From Epiperipatus broadwayi (taxonomy: Eukaryota > Onychophora > Udeonychophora > Euonychophora > Peripatidae), in NCBI GenBank assembly GCA_028023455.1, contig JAQFVV010012418.1:8613244-8677243 (forward strand): DNA of 64,000 bases. The letters run 5' to 3'. Under the pieces are notes generated by a model. That model searched no databases, was not told the origin of the DNA, and saw only the letters and a program-made list of their open reading frames with translations. Position numbers and translations under genes: made by a program. Shown piece by piece: positions 16,601 through 31,600 of the stretch (position 1 is the first letter of the stretch; the number at the start of each line of letters is the position of its first letter).

Positions 16601-19600
16601 TGAAAAGAATCAATGTATATGTATACTACAGATACACTATTTTAATTCTATAAAACTTGAGATATAATTAATGAAATGTATATGTATACTGCATGTATGC
16701 TATTTAAATTCTTTAAAACTTTTAATATAATTTAAAATTTAACCTTATAATTGCTATCATCAAATAATATTTTAAAAGGAAACAAAGTTTAATATTTTGA
16801 GTCATTAATTGAAATTGCTTATGGAACTCTACTGTATGCAAGAACATTTCTGTAATCATTTGTCTCTTCTTTAAAATTAAAATAACTTGCTGAAAATGAT
16901 ATTGGCTATTTCCCTAAGGATTACCTTGAATATTGTGATGGTCATAGAAACTCATGGATTATCATATTGTGTAAATATGCATTTATGAGAACTACTTAAA
17001 ATTATAAAGAAGACTGGTTAATTTAAATTCGATTTGGTGAATTACTTATTGTTATTTTGCTTGATCTCATAATCTATTAAGCGATCTGAACTATAGCTAC
17101 AGTCATTAAATTACTCAAACCTATAAATTATTGAAATTTCTTTGTCATATATGCAAAATATTTCCTACATCTTTGGATATCACATGTTGTTACAACCAGT
17201 GGATTAAAATCTTTCTTTTAAACTGAATGGTACTACAAGTACAATCTCAGCCAAAGGACTACATATTTGAATCAATTAGTTTTTCATATTTCGTAAAACA
17301 ATTAAGACATTACGAATTACAAAACTAGATATTTATAAATGGATAAATTGTTACGACTACATCTGTTGGGATACAGATAATAATTGTGATTAAAGTTTTG
17401 GAAAATGTTGAATTTTGATAATAAATCTCAACCTCCAAGGAAATTCACTATACCATTTAGATTGTTACTTGTATATTTGTAAATTTATTATTAGTATAAC
17501 TCCAGTGATATTCAGATATGATAGGAATTTTAAAATGCACTTGAATAAAATCTCGAACATTTATTCAACACTGGATTATCCATTTTACAGACATTATAGT
17601 TAATTTTATTACTGGTTTGTTTCAATAGTTTAAAATGTTCTTATTACAATTTAAATAAAGTTCTCGTGAAAATACTGGTATAATGAAAGTACAGGTAAAT
17701 GTTTAGATTACTAGTACAATTGAGTATAAATGTGTTTCTTACATTACTGATATTGGAGATATGTTGTACTAATCTCTAAGTTAATGTACCAGTTGCCATA
17801 GCTCTGTTAATATTAATTTGTTTTGTTGATCCTTGGAAGCGGTCTCTTTAAGCAATGAAAAAAAAAGCATAAAAGGTTGCCCTTCCATTTACACAAGAAA
17901 TGTTCATATGATCTAGAAGATCCCGTGCAGTATAGTAAAAAACTTTCATGGGGGTGATATTTGTAATCATTGTTAGCTAAAGAAGACAGATTTCTAACAA
18001 AATATTTGAAGTTTAGGTATTATCAGTTAAAAAGAATAACAAGTCATGCCACTCAACATATGACTGTTGTATTTATTAAAATTTATGTATTTTAATAATA
18101 ATCTTACTATATCTGGATAAATTGTTTACTTGTTCCTAAAAAGAGTTAAGCAATCCATCTGAGGCCTAAAATAGGGGTTGCCGTCTTTCTAATCTTTATT
18201 ATTATCAAGACACTAAAGGATGGAGTAAAACATTCCTAGACCCATCTGTAATTGGTGTTCAGGTTTTGGATGAATATTGTACACCTTCTCCAATAGTGCT
18301 TTGTTTGCATCACTTTTCTTGATAACACATAACCCAATATTAAAATATTGAGAAAAAAGAATAGTGCAATGTTATTAGAGAATATTTAGAGAACTTCTAT
18401 CGTTATAATTATTTTTGATATAATTGTTTTATAATTACAGTAATAAATTAATTGTTATTGTTGGCTATATAGTTGTCATTAATCGAAGTCATCATCATCA
18501 TCTACATACTATAATACAATTTGATCATATATATACCTTATATAAAATTAATTTTCTTTACTTAATTTGCACTATTCCCATTTTCTATCATTCATTTAAG
18601 AATAGTATCATTTGTTGAGATATGATAAGATACAACAAAATCCCTTTAATATCTTATATCTAAATCAGCATGTTTAAAAGTTTATAACAGTTCTAATTTT
18701 TTTTTTTTTTAAATAATCACCTATAATTTAATAAGAACCCTGAGATAGAAAGTTAATTTTCTAGTCTTAAACAGATAAACTTATTCATTTAAATTAGAAG
18801 AGTATTTTATCCATCATTCATATTAAATACATTTGATATACACTTAAAAATACCTAGAAGTTATGCTAATAAAATCTATGGGTATCCTGGGATATTATCA
18901 TCATGATTATTGATGTATTGACACTGTAGATTAGACAATAGTCACTGTTGTTTAAATGGATAAAATAAATATAAATTCATTTTAGCTCTATTTTAAAAAG
19001 GATCGCGCTTGACAGTAAATACACTAGAAATGAATACACTTTTCCCAACCAAGCGATCTCCTTCCAACCTCAATTGTTTGATTACAATATATACACCTAG
19101 AAAAAGAGAACATGAGCGAAATTAATATCTAGATTTTACTTACATCTTTACCCTCTTTGACATTTAGTTCCGGATGAGTCTGTTCCATTAAAGCATCCAC
19201 AAAACTAGTCTTTAAAAAAAAGAAAAACAGAAAACAAATATTACACTCATCTGTGAATATGATGCTTGTCTATCAATTGACAAGTATTTGGATATATACA
19301 TATCAGTGCCAAGTTCTCACCATTAACAATAATACTACATATAAAAGTTTAAAATAAATTCTTAATATTCAATGCTTATTTTATAATATAAAATATTTAA
19401 AAATTGTTTTAAAACTTACAAAAACAAATCTTATTGAAATATCTTTACATAATTTTTAATCATTAATGAACCACAGAATGAAAGCATTCAGTTTCTGCAA
19501 CCCATAACTCCTCTACTCTATATTTCATCCACCCATCTCATATCTTTTTAGATCTTTTACAATCTCTTGGGATTCAATTTAAGATCCATTATCATCTCTT

Positions 19601-22600
19601 CTAACAATATATTTAGCCCAGCTCTATTTATGCCTTTTAACTCTTTCAATAATATCAATGATACCTATGTTTTAACTTTCAATCTTTATTTGTTACTTTC
19701 AGCATACATCTCTCCATATTTCAATTTGTAACCTGAAGTTTATGCATTGTTCTTCTGTTAATCATATCAATGAAATATTAAACAAACTGTTGTAATTAAA
19801 AACTACCAAGTTAATCTTTATATAATTCCTAAAATATTTGCACATGATTATTAACTAAAATGCAATTTATTATATGATATAATGCAAACCAAATTTGATT
19901 TTTGTGATTTACAGACTTTTGATTATTTTTTAATTAAATGATCTTTTTTTTACTTTTGAAAGTCTTTAATATATTAATATATATAATATTTGAAACTCCC
20001 CACAGCTTATATTATTTCAGTCACATGCACTGTTTCTATCATTATATATATATATATATTTTAAATAAATGTATATATTTTTATTTTCATCCTGTATTTT
20101 TATAACTAATATTAAAACTATTCGTCCAATTCCAATTCTTTTTAAATTTTCTATCACATTATATATTTTATTATCAAAACTAAATTTACATTTTAGAAAT
20201 CAAATGTTTAAGATATTGTGCAAGTCATTGTATGCCATAGTTAATTTACTTATAGTTGAGTTCCTTTCTTTTAATTTAGTAATAAGATAGTTGTGTTAGA
20301 TATACGGACACTGAAGCTCAATAATACCAAAATTTATGCCTTTATGTGCACTTAAATATTACATCAAGTCTATCCATAGATTAGAGATGAACAATATGTA
20401 GTTAGTGATAATAATTCATTTACTCTATAAGTCTTTGTAAAACTATAGATTTAGCTTGCCATTATTAGAGATAAACTAATCAGAGCGTAATAATTTAGTG
20501 CTCCCACTGTTACTACATCAATGCCTTTAGCCTTAGTCATTTAATAAAGATGGTAGACTGAATACTGATATTTTTTTCTATTAATATAATTTTATTTAGA
20601 AGGTTACTTCTTTTAATCTTGATGGTATGAACACTATTTCTAGAAATATCCAAACTGGTGTTGCTCTGTTGCCAAGTACCAAATAATGGATTTGTTTAGA
20701 TAAAGCAAAGATTACCAAACTTTATTAATGTGTAAGCAGTTATTTTGATATTAAGATTCTGTAATCTATTTTCATAAAACATATTTTCAACATTTATATG
20801 AAATTTGATATTGTTTCAACCAAGTCATATTTTCAAAATTTGGTGTTTATGAAAATAGACATAAATGCTACTACTGGACCAAATGCTCATAAAGAATTCC
20901 AGTTTTGATTTAATATAATCATATTCAAAAATACAGATTCAGACACATAAATAAAGTCAAAGCAATTGCATATTTCTCATTTATATAATCCAAAATATCC
21001 ATTCAAATTTATCAAGATATGACAAATTGGTCAGATCAATTTTTTTTATTATTAAAATTACTTTTATATTCATAAGTTTCATTTATCAAAGCAATGTACC
21101 TATTTTCATCATAAATATATAACTTCTCCATTAAATAAAATAATTTTTAGATAATAAGAATCTGAGTTCATCTATTTTCAATACTTGTAATGATGCAATA
21201 ATATCTTTACATATCAGAGAATTGCTATCTCAAAAATTTTCCAGTGGTGTATTTTTTTGCTAATTCATTTTCTTTAAAGTTCTTGTTATCAGCACTTCAT
21301 TTTTTCTTTTTTATATTTTAGTGATATTTTCTACAGTATACAAAATACACCTATATAGTAGTGGATTGCTCTCTTTCATTACATACATTTTCTTTCTGTC
21401 AATATTTGAGCAAACTATTATTTAACAACTCTTAATATATTAAAGTCCTTTTATACTTGAAATATGAAAGTATTTCTTATTTGAAAATTTTAAAGCTGAA
21501 CTATTCTTCATTTTAAGATAATTTTACTAAAAAATATTTTATATATATATGTAATTATTTTATTTTATTGACAAAATAAGTGCTGAATTTGAAAGTATAT
21601 ATATATATATTGACTGATTTTTCAATATTCTATATTTACACTCTTTTCTCTTGCAAAATTTTAAATCAATATAAATCAAGGGTTAACTGCATATATCAAG
21701 GGTGGGCACACATGAGGACAATGAAGCCGCTTGCTGGTTTTTCATATATTGTAAAGAGCCACATCATATTATTTAAATAAATAAAAATAAATACATATAA
21801 TCAAATTTTATTTAACTTAATTAGATATGATGACATATTTTACACAAGTTTTAAGTGCTCTATAAACTATATAAGAAAATATAATTAAAAGAAATAAAAT
21901 ACAAAATAATTATTTCATAATTTTAATAATAAAAATAATATATAATAATAATATATTAATAAAAAGTTTAACATTTAACAAAGACGTTGGTCAAATCTTT
22001 GAAATTTGATGTACAATTGGTTAAAGCTGTTCACAGAAATTCTGTGAGATGCTGATTAGTCAACTGTGAATGATATTTTAACTTCAAGAACTTCATTGTC
22101 TAAAACAACAATTCATAGAAATATATTGTATCAAAAATTTAAATTAGGTGGCAAGTAGCTTTCTTTAAGTGTGGATATTTTGATTCTGGCACAAATTTCC
22201 AAAATTTAATTAGAGAACTAGATTTATTATGCATTTGCAATGCCCGATTCTTTTTCATATCTAATAATTCCAATTATCCAACTGGCTTTTTTGAAAGGTA
22301 TTATTTCAGAAATTGGAAATCCATCTACAATAATATCACAAATAAATGGATTCACAAAATATGCAAATGTAGATTTAAAACTTTTCAAATCTTCAAACCT
22401 AATTTGAAATTCACTTGTAATCTTTCCAATTTTTTTTTATATTTGTCTAATTTTTATTCTTTGATACTAATTGCATTTGCTTTTCCTCATGGAAAATGAT
22501 TAAATATTCTGGACTTAAGATCGTGCACAAAAAGCCGAAGTTTAGCTTCAAAACTAATATAGTTTGTGGCACATCACAACTCATTTTTCCCTTTACTTGT

Positions 22601-25600
22601 AAAACAAATTAAGTGTTTGAAAACATTCCATAATATCTGTAACAAACATTAAGTCAGAAAGCCAAGTTTCATTTTCTAATTCTAAGTATTTTTTTTTTCC
22701 TTTTGTTTTAAAAATGTTATGATAGGAGTTCCAAAAAAACAACTCAAAACATTGTAAGTTGACAGCCATTTTACAACAGACTACAAGGAGAGATCACTGG
22801 ACAATTCATCTGTTTTGTCATTTAATTCTTCTACAAAGTTGTTAAATTGACCGTACGCTTTGGAATTTGATCTAATTAAATTCACAATCTGCAAAACAAT
22901 CTTCTATACATTTTTGTATTTTAATTACTTCACTATGAGATGTATGAGATGCTTGCTTACAGTAAATTATGCAATGAAAAGCTACAAAATGTGGAATTTT
23001 AGAATTGTTGTTTAAAAGACCAATTAAGACCTAAGTTTTTCCCTATCATTGCAAGGCCTCCGTTAGTTATAACCCTTACAAGTTTATCATGAGGCAATCC
23101 AAATCTATTCATTGCCTCATCAAACACATTTATCACATCGATACTGCGAGTTGTTTTGGTAAGAGCTAATAGATCTAACATTTCTTTCTTCACATTTACA
23201 TCTGCAGATACATAGTGAATAAAAAAGACCAATTGTGAAATAGACTCATCTAGAGCTAAACTAAATGCTGTACAATTTTTTAAATCACATATCAAATTAT
23301 TTTCAACATTTTTACTAATTTAACTAATATGATGCTCAGTTGTATGGTGTGATAAAAGAAATTGTGTAATCAATTTATGCAGTTTTGTATTATCTGGATC
23401 CCAAATTTTAACCATTTCTTCCAAGTTTCTTTTAATAAATTCTTCTTCTCCATATGGCACGAGCAATATTCCAAGCTGACAAAAAAACTAACTTTGTTGG
23501 CTCTGACATCTTCACGACTAAAAGAAGACAAAAGTCCTGTTGCTTATGAAGACCTGATTGCAATAACTTATCTCTGTTCGCAATTTTGAATTGTGTAAAT
23601 ATTGAGTAATTATTGAGTCGACATAAATTGCTTACTTTGTATTTTGCAATTGTAACTTAGGTCATGTTAAAAAAAACTTTGAGTAAATTTATTTCCAAAG
23701 TCTGAAATTCAAAAAAAATACATAAATAAATAATTAATTTTTAAAAAAATTTATCTAAATATTAATTTTTGTTTTAAAAGATTCATAAATGGCACAACAA
23801 ATTGTCAAAGAAACAGGGCTTCTTAAAATAAGAATAAAAACAATTTAGAATAATTAAAAGCAATTTTAAACTATATTTATTTTTGGTTGATATTTTCCTG
23901 ATGATTGATCTGTTTTATTATTATTTACCACCAAAAATAAAAACGTAACCAAAATTAATCAAATGCTTTCCAGTTTTATTTTCAAGAGTTTTTTTATATA
24001 ATTGTTTAAAAAATATATAAAACTCTAAGTGCACTAATTATGAACAGTTAAAATAATTTTCTTAACCTGTGCACATATCATTAGAAAACTTGCACTGACA
24101 CCGTAGAAAAATTGCATATCATAAACAAGTTTAAATTGCTTAATAAAACCGTCTACTTATCAATTTTTTGAAAAAATATGAAATAGGACATTTAGCAAAA
24201 AGGAATATTATCACTGAAATATACAAGCACAAAATTACACAAATTATAAATATACATCATTCCATACTTGCACATAGTAATTTTTATAAAGATTCGGTAG
24301 ATTTCATTAACGTACAATTTTCCAATATATTTGCAAATAGTATGCACATACATACATGATGTAATTTGTAATAAAATAAGTGATAAAAATGTTTACTAAA
24401 ATTTCTATCACATTATAAATTTTTGTGCAATTAAAAAAAAAAACTGAAATAATAAAAATAAAATCGGATTTCAATGGGAGCCGCACTTAATTCAACTAAG
24501 AGCCACATACGACTCTGAGAGCTGCATTTGCCCACCATTGGTATTACAATTCAACTATATAACATTCATAATGTTAAAAAGTATTTTCTAATATTCAAAG
24601 TTTTTCACTTTTTTATAACAATATATTGAAAAATAAAATTTCTATAATAATAAAAAATTACCTTTCCATGATGTAAATGACCTGCCAAAGCCACATTGCG
24701 AATTAATTCTGTGTTATCCATTAGATCTGCTAAAAACCTTTTTTTTTTTTTTTAATTTTTTTTTTTTTTTAAAAAAAAAAGGAGGGGGAGTGAGAAAAAA
24801 AAATATATAATTTGTTTCAAGTAAAAGATTTAATTTGAATTTTTAAACAAATTTATGAGTATTACTTTTATTAAAAAATTATAAACAATCAACGCAACAA
24901 GTTAATAATTTTACATTAATAAAATATTATCTTAATAAATTCTAAAACCTTACTCCATATCATATGTTGTTTCTGGGAGATCTTGTTCCAATAAAAGAAA
25001 TTTTTTTTTCTTTACTGGCTTTATAATTGGTTCTTTAAAAAAGAAAAAAAAATTAATAGTCTATATCAGTAATTAAATAATTAAAATTATTCACATATTA
25101 CTTTTTACAAACCACATAGAATTATATAAAGCAAAGCCAAACTCTATGCAATTGCTGTCTGAGCAAAATAGAAAGTTATTTTAAATTTTCAACAATCATC
25201 CAAAGTTCAATGATAATCTTATATCTAGGTATATGTGCTATCACTATGATTCATGTCATAGTGATAGTATATATGTCTACTATGCTCATCACCTGGTGTT
25301 CAAATTCAAACTGGTAAACTTTTTTCCAGATTCCAATCAACCTTAGGATTTTTTTTTTAGATAACTAGACTATAGCCCACCTAATTAAACATCCAACATT
25401 GGTTGAGTAAATGTAGTAAAAAAAAGGAATGAAAACCATTCACACTTTCACTGCATGACAATCAGCAAGCCTAGCAAATAATATCTTCTTGTATCTCTAT
25501 GGTAGGCTGATGAAGATGCTTCTGCCTGGCAGAGGACTATTCAAAAGCTGTTTTAACTATATATAAATCATGCAATAATTTCTAGTTATTTAGTGATGCA

Positions 25601-28600
25601 AAGCAGATTATCATTAATTAAATTCCGTAGCACTCAAGGATACTAATACTACAAAAAAAAAAAAAAAGGATCCATTACTATAAACAAGAATGGTTTAAAA
25701 AGTGAATATCTCTGAAGTGATTGGCAAGTTTGCCAAATAGAATTCTCATATATTTCTCAAGTTTAATTTTTAGTTTATTTTTTATTTAAATGAAAGAGAA
25801 ATTAAAATATTTACTTTCTATATAAATTTTTTTACCAATTCTTGGATTAACTCATACATAATAAAAACATTTGTAGGATTAATAATCAATTTTAAAATAT
25901 TATAATTTGATTTTTTAGATAAAACTACTAGTAACTATTCAAAATATTTAATCACATTTGATTAAATATTTTTTTTAAAAAAAAAACCTCTATTAGATTT
26001 ATGATTTATCAATAAATTAGTAATAATGAAATGGTTCACAAATCTTATTTGTTCAAACATGAGCATATCTTTTTAAAAATAGTATTAAGGATTCTTAATA
26101 ATTTTTTCTGAATTAAAAAAGTTTTGAAAATAACTAAAGTAGACACTTTTTGCCAAAAATCTAAAAAAAATATTTAAAAATGAATAATAAATTTCACTGG
26201 AAATTATTTAAAACTTTTAGAAGAACTCCAGGAGGATTGAGTGTTAAATAAATTAGTAATAAATCAAATAAAATCACTATAATTATCTGAATGATTTCTT
26301 ACAAATTTTAAAGACATCAACCATATATATTGTAACCTAGTGTTATTGACACTTGGTTTACTTGGCATTGTTTCTGCAGGAAAACAATGCTATTCTTTAA
26401 AGAAATAAAAAGATAAAATAATAATAGTAATAATTGATTAATAAAGTATGCTATTCACTCACTTTGGCATGTTTTGGGTGAATAACTAATAGATTTAATA
26501 ACTCAATGTCATTTTTAAAGAGAGAACATGAATAATTTAATTGAGATATTAATAATTAGAGCAAATTAATATGGTATAAAAGCTAAACAGTAATTGATTT
26601 TGGATGGGTAGAGAGGGGAGTAGATGAGTGTCTTATCATAAAGCACAATAACTTCTGGTAATTTCCTTTTGTAAAAAAAAAAAAAGAAGAAAAATATAAT
26701 GTTTAAAGAATTATACATCACTGATTGTTAATTTAATGTATTTATTATTATTTTTTATATTGTCAAATTACTTTGTAATCCAGGTAAATAATACTAAAAC
26801 TATATGATTGTAATAGGTTTTTCCTTTCTTTTGTTTATGTTATAATCAAATGATTATTTTTCTGGAAGAGGTCGCTAAAGTAAAAAAAAAAATATATAGT
26901 CTGCTTTTAGTTTTCAAGGAAGGAACAGTGCTGAAATTTGGTAACTCAATTTTTTCATTTTATTTTGCAGAAATAAATGTAATCAAAGTAAAATTTTAAT
27001 AATATAATGTGTGGCTAAATTTTTTTGATAAGATATCCTGATTTTCTTTGCCATCTACCTATTTAAAGACCTTTTATACTTAAAAATTTATTGTCTCACG
27101 CTAAAGTTCAAAAATGACAGATGTAACTAAAAGAGTCACGAAAAATTATATTATATCTAAATTAAGGAAGAGAAGCGATTTCCAAGAAAAGATTAATTAT
27201 TTATTAACTTTATGTCATTTATTGATATTTTCTTGGTATAGAAAGAAAAAAAAAATAATTGAAAGAAATATTTTGAAACCAAGGAAAATCAACTAGAAAC
27301 ATTTTCGCGCTCTTTCTCAATATTGTCTGCCTTTACAAGTAATGTAGTTACATACGTTAAAATATGTTTTATTCACCAAGAATTGTCTGGAAATAATAAT
27401 AATGATAAATAAGATTAAATTATGCACCTGTATATTTTTTTTAAAAAATATAAAAAAAAGAATATAAACTTTCTCAGAGTAAATATAGGAAAAGTTATAT
27501 AGGGGCATTCTTACGGAGAAGTTACCGTTAAAAAAAAATTTATAATTCCTAAAGTATGAACAAAACCAAATATCTTAGTGACTTAATGATAAAAATAAAG
27601 GATATATTATATTACACATCAGTTGGAGTTATTCAAACTTCCTATACATGTAAATCAGCTGCAGTTATTATCAGAATAATCTCGGAAAAATTGCGCATTT
27701 TCGTCCATAAGTAAGCTAGCTAATAAGTATACGTATCATCAATAAAAAAAAAAATATTGTGTATGTTTATCGTCTATAGTCAAATATTCGTCTATGTTAG
27801 AAGTCTATTTTTTTTCTTGGATCCCAAAATTGTAGTAGTTTAATTCAAGTAAGAATTAATCTTCAATTCTGCTATATGTTTCTTTACCTAATTTATTAAA
27901 CGCACAAAATAAGAGAAAACTTTTATTTAAAGGAAATAATACCATGCGTTTATTGTTTTTAAACTTGCTTCGTGAAATACGACTGGATAAAGCTCTTCAC
28001 CTGGACCAATTGCTCAACAGAAAAACATTTTCTAATGAGAGAGTATGCACTTGTTAATTAATGATTGTTTAAAACTAAGTTATAAATGATATGTATTTTT
28101 TTTATATCACATAGATTAAAGTCTGTATGGTCAAGTGATATTTAATAGCCTTGTAATGACAAAGGTATGTTTTAATATAATTATTATAGGTTAAGTTGAT
28201 ATTTAACACGGAAAAAAAAAAAATCTATAAAATATGTTTTAATTATTACATACAATTGTAGGTAGAAATTTTGTATGTTAGATACGTAAAAGAAAAATAT
28301 TTAGATATTTAAGGGGTAAAATAAATATTGAAAATTATCAGAAGTAACTAAAAAAAAAAAAAAATGCTATAACAAAATATTTCTTGTTAAAGTTTTGAAA
28401 CGAATTTATACTGTATTAATTGAGGAAGTTATTCCTAATTATTCTTAAATAACACATCCACTTTATTTAGTTTAAGATAGTATGCTACCAACTATTTTGA
28501 ATGTTCCTTTATTAAAATTAAAATTATTATACTTTTATTCTATGATGTCCATTGATTTCAGATGTTGATCAAAGTATACCCGGTAACATAAGTTTATTAT

Positions 28601-31600
28601 AATCAGTGTATTTACTTATCCTGCCCAGATATAGCATTGGTATATGCTTAATATTCGCATAGGTAATAATTATAATGTATTTATTTTGTGGGATGAAAAA
28701 TGATCTCCCCAAAAGCTTTGTTTTCCATGAGAGGAAGATTTTAAATATAATGTTCGGGTATGTTTATAGCCCAAGTGATCGATTCTCATAGATAGGACGA
28801 TCAAGAATTTATCTAGCATTTAGTATGCTTCATTCGTTTAAATCCCAGGAGAGGATTGTATTTGGTGTGTGTTCGTTGTATGCCCAAGTAAGAGGCAAGA
28901 AACCACCAAAATATTTTAATGTAGTAGATTACTTTACAAACCTTCGTGGTTATTCCATATTCCTCATGTGAAAATAAAGATAGCTCCACCATGGAAGGTG
29001 TTGATTATTGTGCTTAATTTTGAAAGTTCGGGCAAGATAAAGGTTATATTGGAGGTGTTAGTTCCTCAAGATCCACTTTAGTATAAATAGTGCGTTAGTA
29101 ACTAGGATCAATATCTGTATTGTGCTGCTAAATATTGCTAGTATTTGACAAGTAAATCAATGGAGAAAGTAATTAAAATTGCGTAGTTTTAAAACGCTTA
29201 TTTACTGAAGGAATATTCAAATGCAATATTTAATTCTGGTTAGTAATTAAATAATACTCATATTTAAAATTATACGTATGAATAAAATTTGTATCATAAC
29301 TTAAGTTAGCATTAAGTTAAATGTAAGATGGTAAGTGTAACTTCTGATAACTGGCCTATAATTAGAATAGGTTATCCCATTAAAGACCATAAATAAAGTA
29401 AATGTATTAGAAATAAATTTAATATTTTGCGTATTGCATATGATGGGATTAATCATTTTTAAAAAAAAAAAAAAAAAAAATAGTTAGTCAATAATTTTGA
29501 GTAAAAGCTTCTACAAGGTTATCAAAATTTAATAAACAATGTATTGGTAATGAAATGTATTTTTAGTTAATCAATCCATATGATTGCATACAGGAGAAGT
29601 AGTAACCTCTAGTCCATAACCAAAAGAGTATACAGATTAATGTCAGTTATATTTTATATTTTTGTATTACTATGGGATTATTGAATAAATGTTCATATAT
29701 TTTTTTTTGTGATAATAATAAATTATAGTCTTGTTAAAATTTGTTGTAGATTCATTTTTTTTGTTTTTATATGCTAAATATAAGTGTTTGCACAATATTT
29801 GCAAAACCTTTTCTTGAGTCCGAAATCATTTCAAACTCTTAAAAACTTAATATACCAGATAGATAAATTTAAGCAGATCGGAAGATTTAATTTTATTTTA
29901 TTTTAATGAGAATTATTTATGGAGTTGCAAACTTCAGACTAAACATTTTTTTTGTGTGTGTAAAAATGAATTTATTCCCAAACCATTAACTTTGACTGCA
30001 CATTATTCCATTCACATTTAGTTAAATTGTCTAAGTAATAAATCTTAGTTAAATTATTGTGTTGCCATGGATGATGGAAGGACACAAAAAAAGCACCCTT
30101 GTCTTTTTATTATTCTGACTAAGATTCTGGATAAAGGGGCTGTATTATTCAAAATTGTATGTCATTATTGAATATAATTATCATCTCTTTAGATAATATA
30201 GTAGTTGATATGAGAGATGAAGACACATTGAATTTAAGTAAAGTAAATGTTTCCTATAGCCGACCAGAATGCCAGTCATATGCGACAACACAATACTGCC
30301 GAGCATTTCCTTACATGAAACAAAGAACCCTGAGATTAATATTATTATAATTATTCTTTAAATTAATAAGTGATCAATTATTGTTGTTATTACAATCGTG
30401 GCATGGCTTAAGAGAATTGAATGTACAATTGTATTATATGAAAAGTATTTTAGATCATATTGGAAAATTAATGGATATGTTGCTTTATTTTGGTTGCCTT
30501 AACAACAACCTGAAAAATTAGTGTCACAAGTGCAAATAAACTAAACTAATAAATAAAGAGTTAGAAACTAATAAATAAATTTCTAAATAAATAAATTACT
30601 GGGTTAGAATATATATATATAAATTAACATCTTAATCATTTTCTATCCAGATATCTTAGAATCGGTGTTAGTATACATAAATATAAATTTACATCTAAAT
30701 CCAATATTAGTTAATAACAAATCTATAAAAAGAAAAGCAGCAAAAATAACTATCATGATAAAGAATACAAAAATTTTATGTCAAAATTAATAAATTTTGT
30801 GTCTAACAATTTTAATTTATTGTATTAAACAATTTAACTTTAATAAAAAAAAAAAAAAATTGTACTGATAAATCATTTTGTCATCATAATTTCAATTGAT
30901 TTACTATAAAAATAAATATATCCATTATTTTATTTGATTAAATTCAAGTATAATTTATATACTCGAACTTTAGATGTAACCATAAAGGACTTGAATACAG
31001 ACTTTCAAGCTCCCTTCAGCTATCTACTCTATCTCATACAACTAATACACGTGACCACACACATGTGAAAAAGAAAAATGATCTCCAATATTCGTATTTC
31101 GTGCTGAACAAGCACTAATCAGTTGGTCCAGATTAGATTGAAGCCCATCCATTAAAATTGGAACATTTGCTATCTTAATATAAACTGAGCACTGATTTTA
31201 TATATGTGTGGGAGATGATGATCTGGACCAACTGATGAGTGCTAGTTCAGCACAAAATATGTATACTGTAGATTTATTTTTTTCACATGTGCATAGTCAC
31301 AATGTATCAGTTGTAAGAAATAGAGCTGATAGCTGAAGGAAACTTGAAAGTCTTTGTTTAATTCCCTTATGATTACCATTATTTAATTTTAAAATTTTTT
31401 TATACAACAAAATAATCGAACCATTTTTCGTAAGTACTTAAATACAAAAGAAAATTTAATTGACAGATAATGTATCTATATTTAATATTACAAGAAATAG
31501 AAGTTGACAATATTTCATGTAAAAAGATAAAATATTAATTATTAGCAATGCTGGGACTACCAGGATGTTCAAAATCTCTTTTATTCTTTATTGCATTGCT

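Noticed and set aside
18424-18618. Open frame with a His run
   Set aside because: The His run is a (CAT)n microsatellite and the rest is hydrophobic AT-rich translation without a domain.
25500-25550. CTGATGAAGATG with a following TCTGCC/GGCAGA stem, hammerhead-like
   Set aside because: The CTGATGA box matches, but the GAAA box is replaced by CAAA and stems I and III could not be drawn. Probably a repeat tail.
30159-30350. 63-codon open frame, fairly complex composition
   Set aside because: No family recognised, no splice sites in phase, and it lies in intron 3 on the opposite strand to EFTUD2. Not enough for a gene call.
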